A stretch of 6,687 nucleotides of DNA from Thermoleophilia bacterium (GCA_007122215.1 SKUG01000093.1:1-6687), one strand, 5' to 3'; positions 1-5,551 are shown, numbered from the stretch's first letter. The notes: a model not told the origin generated them from the letters alone. Numbers and translations: made by a program.

Positions 1-59
1 GACGCTCGTCGGCGGCTCCAGTCGCCGACCCACTCGTATGGCGTGGTCCCCCAGTTCAT
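1..59 (-). CDS. N-terminus of a probable AMP-binding/acyl-CoA ligase-type protein (partial)
   Basis: Only the first 19 codons and two bases are inside the window; the gene runs off the left edge. The visible peptide starts MNWGTTPYEWVGDW and continues with SRRRA. A Trp/Tyr-rich start followed by a GDW-x-RRA stretch resembles the opening of many AMP-binding (ANL superfamily) ligases, where a 'DW...RRA...TPD' segment precedes the adenylation core. No catalytic motif is visible, so the assignment rests on that resemblance alone. The ATG overlaps the stop of an upstream 33-codon frame as ATGA, an arrangement typical of translational coupling. Codons such as GTC GGC GAC and the TCGA-rich surroundings resemble haloarchaeal genes and differ from the valS-ndk block to the right. 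It could also be an unrelated protein. Confidence 0.35.
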   Translation of the reverse strand, partial: MNWGTTPYEWVGDWSRRRA

Positions 60-157
60 ACTGTTCCGAGCGGTCGATCGCTCTCGAACAGGTCGGAATT
101 GTCGCTCGGACGAGCCTTAGTTGCCCGCCGACTCGCTTCAGTGTCGGATGATGACAT
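56..157 (-). CDS. Small 33-residue hydrophilic ORF upstream of the partial ligase
   Basis: A 33-codon frame starts at ATG 157 and ends with a TGA that shares ATGA with the start of the next gene. The peptide begins MSSSDTEASRRATK and is rich in Ser, Asp and Arg, with no membrane segment. I recognise no family. Three observations favour a real gene or a translated leader: the four-base overlap with the next start, a TATA-like hexamer about 25 bases upstream of the ATG (which would give a leaderless archaeal-style transcript), and haloarchaeal-looking acidic composition. The frame stays open upstream to about position 236, so a longer form from a GTG start is possible. Against it are its short length and the strong inverted repeat inside it, which could mean the stretch is simply a leader. 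Confidence 0.3.
   Translation of the reverse strand: MSSSDTEASRRATKARPSDNSDLFESDRPLGTV
61..91. repeat. 31-base imperfect palindrome
   Basis: CTGTTC (61-66) pairs with GAACAG (86-91), and GAGCG (68-72) pairs with CGCTC (79-83). The loop is GTCGAT, and a one- against two-base internal bulge separates the stems, giving 11 base pairs in all. It lies at the end of the 33-codon frame, directly before the start of the partial ligase gene at 59. That position would suit an operator, or an RNA hairpin controlling access to the start codon. No function is shown by the sequence. Confidence 0.5.
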
Positions 158-178
158 GGCGTGCAATACGCTAGCGAT

Positions 179-184
179 TACAAA
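179..184 (-). promoter_or_regulatory. TATA-like element of archaeal type
   Basis: On the minus strand TTTGTA (184 to 179) is followed by 21 bases and then the ATG at 157. Its centre is about 25 bases upstream of the A of that ATG. This matches the spacing between TATA box and transcription start in haloarchaea, where many transcripts begin at or next to the start codon. It is a single short match in a stretch more AT-rich than its surroundings. It is weak evidence alone, but consistent with the other archaeal signs nearby. Confidence 0.3.
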
Positions 185-192
185 GTAGCCTG

Positions 193-214
193 GTGGTCGG
201 GTATCGCCGACCAC
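193..214 (-). terminator. Perfect 8-bp hairpin after the Cbf5-like fragment
   Basis: GTGGTCGG (193-200) and CCGACCAC (207-214) form a perfect 8-bp stem with a 6-base loop. Read on the minus strand it lies about 40 bases after the stop codon of the PUA-domain fragment. It is followed by CTACTTTGT, which contains only three T in a row. A transcript-end hairpin is the likeliest reading given its place between two minus-strand genes, but there is no real U-tract and its role is inferred. Confidence 0.35.
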
Positions 215-252
215 TCGAGAGCCGAGCCGATCAGGTCAGTGTGCGTGGTCGA

Positions 253-549
253 TCAGACGAGGACGCGCTCTAAGTCGACGACGGTTCCCGAGGTGCTGTC
301 GGGGTCGCCGACCAGTCGGCCGAGACAGACGGCGGCTCCGTTCGGTGTGACGCAGGCGACCAGCCCACCTTGGTCGGTGTTGTCGTCGACCTCGAGGACG
401 CCGGGTGCATAGACGGGCGCACCGTGTGCGACCTCGCATGGCAACTGGACGGGACGACTCAGCAGGATAGCGAAGCAACGGCTCCTGGCGTTCCGGTTCG
501 GGCGGTGCGCTGGCCGCACTGGTTCCCCGCGCATGGCCGCATCCGACAC
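253..549 (-). CDS. Archaeal Cbf5/TruB-type PUA domain, 5'-truncated remnant
   Basis: The last 61 codons (about 253-435) read as the end of a PUA RNA-binding domain. EVAHGAPVYAPGV is followed by a short acidic loop, then VACVTPNGAAVCLGRLVGD, and the frame ends VVDLERVLV at the stop. In archaeal Cbf5, the catalytic subunit of the H/ACA RNP that isomerises uridines in rRNA and tRNA, the PUA domain has the same order: a '(H/D)GAxVxxPGV' segment, 'LVAxxTxxGxAVxLG', and a terminal strand. The haloarchaeal versions, as I remember them, end almost identically. The frame stays open to an ATG at 549, but upstream of about 435 the translation is Arg/Pro-rich and resembles no part of Cbf5. The TruB catalytic domain is absent. 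The gene is therefore cut, by transfer and decay or by a chimeric join, and the 549 start is probably spurious. The identification comes from memory of the family and not from a search. Confidence 0.55.
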   Translation of the reverse strand: MSDAAMRGEPVRPAHRPNRNARSRCFAILLSRPVQLPCEVAHGAPVYAPGVLEVDDNTDQGGLVACVTPNGAAVCLGRLVGDPDSTSGTVVDLERVLV

Positions 550-623
550 CCCGGGATGCGTGCGGCTTCACGGGGGTCGATCGTCGGGTTTCGCCGATGC
601 CGCCGAGCGGGCACACTTGCTGC
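436..623. other. Unassigned stretch spanning the archaeal-like/bacterial-like junction
   Basis: About 190 bases lie between the last recognisable PUA codon and the start of the 87-residue gene. Reading frames stay open here on both strands, but their translations are Arg/Pro/Ser-rich with no recognisable motif, as expected from GC-rich non-coding DNA. I see no tRNA, no insertion-sequence ends and no clear direct repeats. The change in character, from TCGA-rich haloarchaeal-like sequence to the bacterial style, falls somewhere in this interval and cannot be placed to the base by eye. Confidence 0.5.
464..469 (-). promoter_or_regulatory. Possible bacterial -10 box near the junction
   Basis: On the minus strand TTGCTTCGC is followed by TATCCT (469 to 464), a plausible -10 hexamer of the TAnnnT class. 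No -35 consensus sits at a 16-18 base spacing. It matters only as a hint that sequence right of about 440 may already be bacterial: any transcript starting here would run straight into the archaeal-looking PUA fragment. Low confidence. Confidence 0.2.
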
Positions 624-887
624 ATGGCACGTGAACGCGACACTGCCGGGGACGATCCCGGCGATGACGGCTCCAGTGGAGACGCACAGGATGCTGGTGC
701 AGCCTCCCGCCAGCAGGCGGCTCCCGACCCGGTGACCGACCCCTCGGGCCTCGCGAAGGCCCATGGTCGCTACGGTGGCTACCTGCGATCGGCAGGGCTT
801 CCCTTCGAGCCGGAGGAGCTCGAGGAGGAGGATCCCTCGCTGGCCGAGCGCGAGCGCTTCAGCTCGAACGCCATCGAGGAGGAGTAA
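624..887 (+). CDS. Acidic 87-residue protein of unknown function
   Basis: I do not recognise this family. Residues 1-40 are low complexity, rich in Asp, Gly, Ser and Ala, and probably disordered. Residues 41-87 look more conserved: a GLAKAHGRYGGYLRSAGLPF segment, then EPEELEEEDPSLAERERFSS, ending in an acidic NAIEEE. There is no membrane helix, Cys pair or signal peptide. The ATG at 624 is preferred over an in-frame ATG at 597, because the extra residues (MPPSGHTCC) are unlike the rest. No good ribosome binding site precedes 624. CACACT at 612-617 ends six bases before the ATG and could be a -10 element giving a leaderless message. The gene stops 12 bases before the stop of the convergent maf. 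The high acidity could reflect a salt-adapted proteome, but one protein proves nothing. Confidence 0.6.
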   Translation: MARERDTAGDDPGDDGSSGDAQDAGAASRQQAAPDPVTDPSGLAKAHGRYGGYLRSAGLPFEPEELEEEDPSLAERERFSSNAIEEE

Positions 888-913
888 CGCCCACCGGCAT
901 CAGCCGGTCGGCG
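888..913. terminator. Bidirectional hairpin between convergent genes
   Basis: ACCGGC (893-898) and GCCGGT (903-908) form a perfect 6-bp stem with loop ATCA. After one C-C mismatch the stem continues with CGCC (888-891) against GGCG (910-913), ten pairs in total. It starts directly after the stop of the 87-residue gene, and the maf stop codon (900-902, minus strand) sits in the loop. A hairpin shared by two convergent genes is a common shared-terminator arrangement. No U-tract follows on either strand, as is often the case in high-GC actinobacteria. Confidence 0.5.
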
Positions 914-1514
914 GGAAGCATCCTCGCCGCGCCAGCTCGGCTGCAACCCAGGGCAGCGGCAGGCCGATCACGTTGCTCACGTCCCCGTGGATCCCGGCGA
1001 CGAAGGCCTGTGCAGACTCCTGGATGGCGTACCCGCCGGCACGCCCCTGCCACTGGCCCGTCGCGAGGTACCAGTCCATGGTCGGGGAATCGATCGGGGT
1101 GAACGAGACCCCTGTCTGCTCGTGATGGTGGGCCAGCTCGACCAGCGTCCCGCCCGCTCCGACGGTGGCGATCGCCACGGCGCTCGTGACCACGTGGTCC
1201 CCATCGGCCAGCAGCTCGAGCATCCGCCGGGCGTCGGCCACGTCGGCCGGCTTGCCGAGGATCGTTCCATCCGGGAGGCCGACCACGGTGTCGCAGGCCA
1301 GCACGGTCCGCCCGAGGTCACCGCCAGCAAGCGTGGCTGCGACCGCGTCGAGCTTGCGGGCCGCGTTGGTGGCTGCCACCCGGGTGGCATCGCCGCTGTC
1401 GAGCTCGTCCGCATCGGGGCTCCGTACCTCGAGCGTGAGCCCGAGGCGCCCGAGCAGGTGGCGGCGCTGTGGCGAGGCCGACGCCAGCAGCAGGACGTCC
1501 TGGCTGCGGCTCAC
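900..1514 (-). CDS. maf: Maf family nucleoside triphosphate pyrophosphatase
   Basis: Maf proteins hydrolyse non-canonical or modified NTPs (dTTP, UTP, m5U, pseudo-UTP and similar) to the monophosphate and pyrophosphate, as cytoplasmic house-cleaning enzymes. They were first described as septum-formation inhibitors. The 204 residues match the usual length. Visible motifs in order: [13 protein letters not shown] at 9-21 (nucleotide-binding SxSPxRR loop with S12 and R17), NAARKL at 50-55, ACDTVV at 73-78 with the catalytic Asp75, GKP at 87-89, and GRAGGYAIQ at 157-165 leading to SNVIGLPL at 180-187. The ATG/Thr/Gln pattern is nearer the YhdE-like dTTP/UTP group than the YceF group, but substrate choice is uncertain. 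The start is GTG at 1514, overlapping the ndk stop as GTGA. No strong ribosome binding site precedes it, so translation is probably coupled to ndk. It ends in a hairpin shared with the convergent gene. Confidence 0.93.
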   Translation of the reverse strand: MSRSQDVLLLASASPQRRHLLGRLGLTLEVRSPDADELDSGDATRVAATNAARKLDAVAATLAGGDLGRTVLACDTVVGLPDGTILGKPADVADARRMLELLADGDHVVTSAVAIATVGAGGTLVELAHHHEQTGVSFTPIDSPTMDWYLATGQWQGRAGGYAIQESAQAFVAGIHGDVSNVIGLPLPWVAAELARRGCFPPTG

Positions 1515-1945
1515 CCGACGAGCGCGCTGCCGAGCTCCTCCGGCGTGAAGTAGAGCTCGAGCTCCCGGCGGCCGCTCTCGACGGCATCGGAGCCGTGGAC
1601 GACGTTCTCTCCCATCAGGGTGGCGAAGTCGCCGCGGATCGTGCCCGGGGCAGCGTCGACGGGGTTGGTGGCGCCCATCATCGTCCGGATCACCGACACC
1701 GCGCTCTCGCCCTCGACGGCCATCGCCACGACCGGACCGCTGGTGATGAAGCTCACGAGCTCCCCGAAGAAGGGCTTGTCGCGATGCTCCTCGTAGTGGG
1801 CCTCGGCGAGCTCCTCGCTGACGTCCATCATCTTCAGGCCGAGGATCTTCAGGCCGCGTCGCTCCACGCGCCCGACGATCTCACCGACCAGGCCACGGGA
1901 GACCCCGTTGGGCTTGATCATGAAGAAGGTCTGCTCGACTGCCAT
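1511..1945 (-). CDS. ndk: Nucleoside diphosphate kinase
   Basis: Ndk transfers the gamma-phosphate of ATP to NDPs through a phosphohistidine, keeping the NTP and dNTP pools balanced in the cytoplasm. The 144 residues are full family length. The active site is complete: K11 in [10 protein letters not shown]51, F59, R87, T93 in GATNP, R104 in GTIRGDF, N114 and the phosphorylated H117 in NVVHGSD. The spacing between these residues matches the family. The ATG at 1945 is set by a strong AGGAG six bases upstream. It lies 25 bases after the zinc-ribbon gene, and its stop overlaps the maf start by GTGA, so ndk and maf are very likely one transcript. Both act on nucleotide pools, one making NTPs and the other removing faulty ones. 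In many actinobacteria ndk lies downstream of valS, as it does here. Confidence 0.97.
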   Translation of the reverse strand: MAVEQTFFMIKPNGVSRGLVGEIVGRVERRGLKILGLKMMDVSEELAEAHYEEHRDKPFFGELVSFITSGPVVAMAVEGESAVSVIRTMMGATNPVDAAPGTIRGDFATLMGENVVHGSDAVESGRRELELYFTPEELGSALVG

Positions 1946-1970
1946 CTGCTGCTCCTGGGGAGGTCCGGAC

Positions 1971-2627
1971 TCAGCGACCGGAGGGGGTTGGGATGTCGAT
2001 CGGCTCGAGGGTCATGGTCGGCGCCTGCTGGGCCGGCATGATGGCCGTGGGCTGGTCGACGACCGCTGACTTGGGGCTCTTCCTGCGCGAGCTGCGACCG
2101 CGCTTGCCACCGCTGTCACCGGAGCCATCCGCGGCGCCGTCGGCGGACGTCGACGCCGCACGGCCACGACCACGGGGCGGCTCGGGCGTCGGGCGCCCGG
2201 AGCGCACGTCGGCCTCGCAGTAGGGGCACATCTGCCAGCGCGGGTCGATCGGCCGGTCACATCCCTCGCAGGACTCGCGCAGCTTGGTGAGGCAGATCGG
2301 ACAGGTGAGGTAGTCGTGCTCGATGAACGAGCGACAGGTCGGGCAGCGCTCCTGACGACCCAGCGACCGCTCGATGGCGCGCATCTCGAGCTCCCGCTCG
2401 CGAACGTCGGCGAGGTACTCCGGCGGGCGCAGCAGCATGTAGACGAAGACGCCGATGATCGGCAGCACCATCGCGGCAACGACGGCGGTCGCCACGAGGA
2501 TCGGGTCGGCGATGCGGCGGCGCGCATCCTTCCAGGTCCAGAGCACCAGCGAGAGGTAGAAGACCAGGGCGATCACGCCCCCGAGGTTCCTCCCCAGCGT
2601 CAGGACTGCTTCGAGATCGAGTGACAT
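1971..2627 (-). CDS. Two-helix membrane protein with a double zinc ribbon
   Basis: A 218-residue protein of unknown job with clear architecture. Two hydrophobic helices at about 15-32 and 43-66 are joined by a basic turn (KDARRR), probably placing both the turn and the C-terminal part in the cytoplasm or both outside. A charged helix follows (70-90, ending RSLGRQER). Next comes a textbook double zinc ribbon (DZR type): C95/C98, C109/C112, C120/C123 and C134/C137, spaced CxxC-10-CxxC-7-CxxC-10-CxxC, so it should bind two zinc ions. Residues 143-218 are a Gly/Ser/Arg/Pro-rich disordered tail. The ATG at 2627 has GGAG six bases upstream. It follows the 43-residue membrane peptide by 19 bases and precedes ndk by 25, suggesting one operon. 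Similar proteins appear in actinobacterial genomes as 'zinc ribbon domain-containing'; no function is established. Confidence 0.88.
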   Translation of the reverse strand: MSLDLEAVLTLGRNLGGVIALVFYLSLVLWTWKDARRRIADPILVATAVVAAMVLPIIGVFVYMLLRPPEYLADVRERELEMRAIERSLGRQERCPTCRSFIEHDYLTCPICLTKLRESCEGCDRPIDPRWQMCPYCEADVRSGRPTPEPPRGRGRAASTSADGAADGSGDSGGKRGRSSRRKSPKSAVVDQPTAIMPAQQAPTMTLEPIDIPTPSGR

Positions 2628-2646
2628 CTGCGGCTCCGTGTCGTGT

Positions 2647-2778
2647 TCAGAACAGCCCCTGCCCGACGAGGTACCCCGCCCCGAAGCCGACGGCCAGCAC
2701 CAGGATGGCGACCAGCAGGGCCGAGACCATCGAGATGCCGGAGCTGCCTGCGATCGTTGTGCGGGCCTTCCCGGACAT
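2647..2778 (-). CDS. 43-residue single-pass membrane peptide
   Basis: This short gene encodes a basic, Ser/Thr-rich N-terminus (MSGKARTTIAGSSG) followed by one long hydrophobic helix. The helix covers about residues 15-41 and contains SALLVAILVLAVGFGAGYLV. The GxGxG stretch (GFGAGYLVGQG) resembles helix-packing glycine motifs. It has codon-like third-position bias, starts with ATG 2778, stops with TGA, and lies 19 bases before the zinc-ribbon membrane protein on the same strand. No strong ribosome binding site precedes it. GACAAT (2792 to 2787) ends eight bases before the ATG and could be a -10 for a near-leaderless message. An in-frame stop closes the frame 36-38 bases upstream. I recognise no family. 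The position suggests it works with, or helps assemble, the two-helix zinc-ribbon protein. Confidence 0.6.
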   Translation of the reverse strand: MSGKARTTIAGSSGISMVSALLVAILVLAVGFGAGYLVGQGLF

Positions 2779-2786
2779 GGGATCCA

Positions 2787-2840
2787 ATTGTCGCACCCAC
2801 GCCGGTCACAGGACCGTCTCGCGGTGCGGTCGGCACGCTA
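2787..2840 (-). promoter_or_regulatory. Candidate promoters for the membrane peptide-zinc ribbon-ndk-maf cluster
   Basis: The gap between the valS stop (2920) and the membrane peptide start (2778) holds two -10-like hexamers on the minus strand. TAGCGT (2840 to 2835) would start a transcript near 2827 with a leader of about 50 bases. GACAAT (2792 to 2787) would start it at or one base from the ATG. Neither has a recognisable -35. A promoter here would free the cluster from valS, but read-through from valS is equally possible. Confidence 0.3.
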
Positions 2841-2847
2841 CCATGCC

Positions 2848-2869
2848 CTGCCGCAGCGGGGGCTGGCAG
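2848..2869 (-). terminator. Weak hairpin in the gap after valS
   Basis: CTGCC (2848-2852) pairs with GGCAG (2865-2869) and AGC (2855-2857) with GCT (2862-2864). The loop is GGGG and two bases bulge on one side. It lies about 50 bases past the valS stop. With no U-tract, it may be a weak or factor-assisted terminator or simply GC-rich sequence. Next to it (about 2877-2896) the segment GGGCGGGGCC is nearly repeated in tandem. Confidence 0.25.
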
Positions 2870-2919
2870 GTGCCGGGGCGGGCCGGGGCGGGCCACCGCC
2901 ATGGGCGCATCGTCCGGCC

Positions 2920-5538
2920 TCAGCTGCCACCGATGCCGGCGACCAGGGCCTCGAGCTCGACGATCCGCGCCTGCCACTGGTCGCGCTTGGCGCGCTCTGC
3001 CGCCACGAGCTCGGCCGGTGCGCGCTGCACGAACCGCTCGTTGCCGAGCTTGCGATCGGCCAGTGCCAGCTCGCCGCGCGCGGCCTCGAGGTCGGCTGTG
3101 AGGCGCTCGGCGAGGACCGTCGCGTCGAGCCCCGCCACGACCATGGTCGTGGCGCCCACGGGAACCGAGATCCCCCCTGCCGCATCGTCGACGAGCTCGA
3201 TCCGGGCGAGGTCGCGCAGCAGGTCGGCAGCCTCGGCCAGCAGCGCGGCATCCTCCCCCTCGGCGACCAGCGATGCACGCAGCACATCCCGCGGGGCAAC
3301 CCCAGCCGAGGCCCGCAGCGAGCGCAGCTGCACGGTCGCGGCACGCACCACGTCGAAGCGTGCGACGGCCCCCGACGGGGCCGGGGCGGTGTGCCCGGGC
3401 CACGAGGCGTGTGCGAGGAACCCGTCCCGGCCAGGCCACAGCCGGTGGTGGAGCTCCTCGGTCACGTGGGGCATGATCGGGTGTGCCAGGCGCAGCACGA
3501 CGTCCAGCACCCAGCCGAGGACGGCCGTCGCGCCAGCGGCCTCGGCAGGGTCCTCGGATCGCAGGCGCCGCTTGACGGCCTCGAGGTACCAGTCGCACAG
3601 CTCCGACCAGGTGAAGGCGTAGAGCTCGCGGACATACAGCGCGAAGTCGTAGCGGTCGAGCAGGCCACCGAGGTCCGCGGCAACCTGCTGGGTGCGCTCC
3701 ACGATCCAGGCATCCTCCAGCGGTGCCGAGGGCGGCAGCGGGGGAACGGTGGTGGCATCGACCCCGGCGAGGGTCTCGGGATGGGCATCGAGCTGGACCA
3801 GGCGCACGGCGTTCCAGAGCTTGTTGGCAAGGTCGCGTCCCTCGCGCAGCTTGCCCTCGTTGAAGCGCACGTCCTGGGTCGAGGACATCGCCAGCAGACC
3901 GTAGCGGGTCGCGTCGGCGCCGTGTGCGTCGGCCATGTCGAGCGGATCGATGCCCGTGCCGAGGGACTTCGACATCCGCCGCCCGTCCGGTGCCTGGACC
4001 ACCGAGTGCACGTAGACGTCCGAGAACGGCTTCTCACCGACGAACTCGTAGGCGAACATCATCATCCGGGCGACCCAGAGGTTGATGATGTCCCGGGCGG
4101 TCGAGAGCACTGCCGTGGGGTGGAAGCGCTGCAGGCTCGCGGTGTCCTCCGGCCAGCCCCACGTCGCGAACGACCAGAGCGACGAGCTGAACCAGGTGTC
4201 GAGCACGTCCTCGTCGCGCGTCCACTCGTGCGCCTCGGCGGCGGGGGGACCGTCGACCGAGACGTGGACCTCGTCCCCCCGGTACCAGACGGGCAGCTGG
4301 TGGCCCCACCAGAGCTGCCGCGACAGGCACCAGGGACGGATGTTGTGCATCCAGTCGTAGAAGATCCGCGATGCGCCATCGGGGATGAAGCGCACCTCGC
4401 CCTGCTCGGCCGCCTCGATGGCCGGCCGTGCGAGCTCCTGCATGTCGCAGAACCACTGCAGGGACACCAGCGGCTCGACGCGCGCGCCCGAGCGGTGGCT
4501 GTGCGGCACCGAGTGGGTGTACTCGCGCCGCGCACGCAGCAGGCCGAGCTCGTCGAGGCGCTCGATGATCCGCCTGCGTCCGGTGTCGGCGTCGAGCCCG
4601 GCGAACTCCCCGCAGGCCTCGGTCAGCCGCCCGTCGTAGCCGATGGCCGACAGCGTCTCGAGGTCGTGCCGCCGACCGATCTCGAAGTCGTTGGGGTCGT
4701 GCCCGGGGGTGACCTTCAGCGCTCCCGTGCCGAAGGCCGGGTCGACGTGGTCGTCGGCGATCACGGGCACGTCGCGCCCGGTCAGCGGCACCCGCACCCG
4801 CTGCCCGACCAGGTCGGCGAAGCGCTCGTCCTGCGGGTTGACGGCCACGGCGACGTCTGCGGGAATCGTCTCGGGCCGGACGGTCGCCACGGTCAGCACG
4901 CGGTCGCTGCCCACGACCGGGTAGTCGACCTCGACCATCTCGTCGGTGAGCTCGCGCTGCTCGACCTCGAGGTCGCTGATGGCGGTGCCCGAGCCGGGGT
5001 CCCAGTTGACGATGTAGTTGTCGCGGTAGATCAGGCCGCGATCGTAGAGGTGGACGAAGCAGCGCAGCACGGCGCCCGCGTAGCCCTCGTCCATCGTGAA
5101 CCGCTCACGCGCGTAGTCCATCGATGCACCGAGCCGACGGAACTGGCCCATGATCGTGGCTGCGTACTCGTCCTTCCACTCCTGGACCCGGGCGACGAAC
5201 GCCTCGCGTCCCAGCTCGAGGCGGGTGGTGCCCTCGGCACGCAGCTGCTTCTCGACGACCGACTGGGTGGCGATGCCCGCATGGTCGGTGCCGGGCAGCC
5301 AGACGGCGTTGTATCCCTGCATCCGTCGCGCCCGGATGATCGCGTCCTGCACCGAAGCGTTGAGGGCGTGGCCCATGTGCAGCGCACCGGTCACGTTGGG
5401 CGGTGGCACCACGATCGAGAAGGGCTCGCCCGGCCCGTCGGGATCGGCGTGGAAGGCGTCGGCATCCAGCCAGCGCTGCATCCAGCGCTGCTCGATGGCA
5501 GCCGGGTCGTAACGGGTGGTCTGCGCCTCGGTGGTCAT
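2920..5538 (-). CDS. valS: Valyl-tRNA synthetase
   Basis: This class I synthetase attaches valine to tRNA-Val in the cytoplasm and removes mischarged threonine. The 872 residues are full length. Features in order: the HIGH motif as HMGH at 54-57, the ValRS signature GTDHAGIATQ at 83-92, and the editing domain at about 180-340 with RPET (221-224) and ALKVTPGHDPND (273-284). The latter keeps the editing Lys, Thr and Asp residues. Then come DVLDTWFSS (445-453), KMSKS as RMSKS at 521-525, an anticodon-binding domain at about 600-740, and a C-terminal coiled coil at about 810-872. Usual Cys positions in the segment after the editing domain are replaced (VPHSHRSG, 344-351). ATG 5538 is preferred to ATG 5547: AGGA lies eight bases before it, and TAGGAT (5551-5546) sits seven bases before it as a possible -10 for a leaderless start. 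The neighbour upstream ends 55 bases away. Confidence 0.97.
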   Translation of the reverse strand: MTTEAQTTRYDPAAIEQRWMQRWLDADAFHADPDGPGEPFSIVVPPPNVTGALHMGHALNASVQDAIIRARRMQGYNAVWLPGTDHAGIATQSVVEKQLRAEGTTRLELGREAFVARVQEWKDEYAATIMGQFRRLGASMDYARERFTMDEGYAGAVLRCFVHLYDRGLIYRDNYIVNWDPGSGTAISDLEVEQRELTDEMVEVDYPVVGSDRVLTVATVRPETIPADVAVAVNPQDERFADLVGQRVRVPLTGRDVPVIADDHVDPAFGTGALKVTPGHDPNDFEIGRRHDLETLSAIGYDGRLTEACGEFAGLDADTGRRRIIERLDELGLLRARREYTHSVPHSHRSGARVEPLVSLQWFCDMQELARPAIEAAEQGEVRFIPDGASRIFYDWMHNIRPWCLSRQLWWGHQLPVWYRGDEVHVSVDGPPAAEAHEWTRDEDVLDTWFSSSLWSFATWGWPEDTASLQRFHPTAVLSTARDIINLWVARMMMFAYEFVGEKPFSDVYVHSVVQAPDGRRMSKSLGTGIDPLDMADAHGADATRYGLLAMSSTQDVRFNEGKLREGRDLANKLWNAVRLVQLDAHPETLAGVDATTVPPLPPSAPLEDAWIVERTQQVAADLGGLLDRYDFALYVRELYAFTWSELCDWYLEAVKRRLRSEDPAEAAGATAVLGWVLDVVLRLAHPIMPHVTEELHHRLWPGRDGFLAHASWPGHTAPAPSGAVARFDVVRAATVQLRSLRASAGVAPRDVLRASLVAEGEDAALLAEAADLLRDLARIELVDDAAGGISVPVGATTMVVAGLDATVLAERLTADLEAARGELALADRKLGNERFVQRAPAELVAAERAKRDQWQARIVELEALVAGIGGS

Positions 5539-5545
5539 GCGACGC

Positions 5546-5551
5546 ATCCTA
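5546..5551 (-). promoter_or_regulatory. TAGGAT element before valS (-10 and/or ribosome binding site)
   Basis: On the minus strand TAGGAT is followed by exactly seven bases and then the valS ATG at 5538. This is the standard spacing from a -10 box to a transcription start, so the mRNA could begin at the A of ATG. The same bases contain AGGA at eight bases from the ATG, a normal ribosome binding site if transcription starts further upstream. No -35 is visible. Either reading favours 5538 over 5547 as the start. Confidence 0.4.

Noticed and set aside
61..214. Possible tRNA or other structured RNA formed by the hairpins at 61-91 and 193-214
   Set aside because: No T-arm GTTCGA pattern with matching stem, no anticodon arm and no acceptor stem could be assembled. 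Two isolated hairpins do not make a tRNA.
236..643. A 135-codon minus-strand frame overlapping the PUA fragment
   Set aside because: It is Arg/Pro-rich and motif-free. The PUA residues lie in the 253-549 frame, so this one is a shadow.
370..735. A 121-codon plus-strand frame across the junction
   Set aside because: It overlaps the PUA fragment on one side and the acidic 87-residue gene on the other, with no motif or ribosome binding site. Its composition looks random.
987..2041. Plus-strand frames of 188 and 190 codons opposite maf and ndk
   Set aside because: They are mirror frames of maf and ndk, both of which have complete active sites. The plus-strand translations resemble no family and have no ribosome binding sites.
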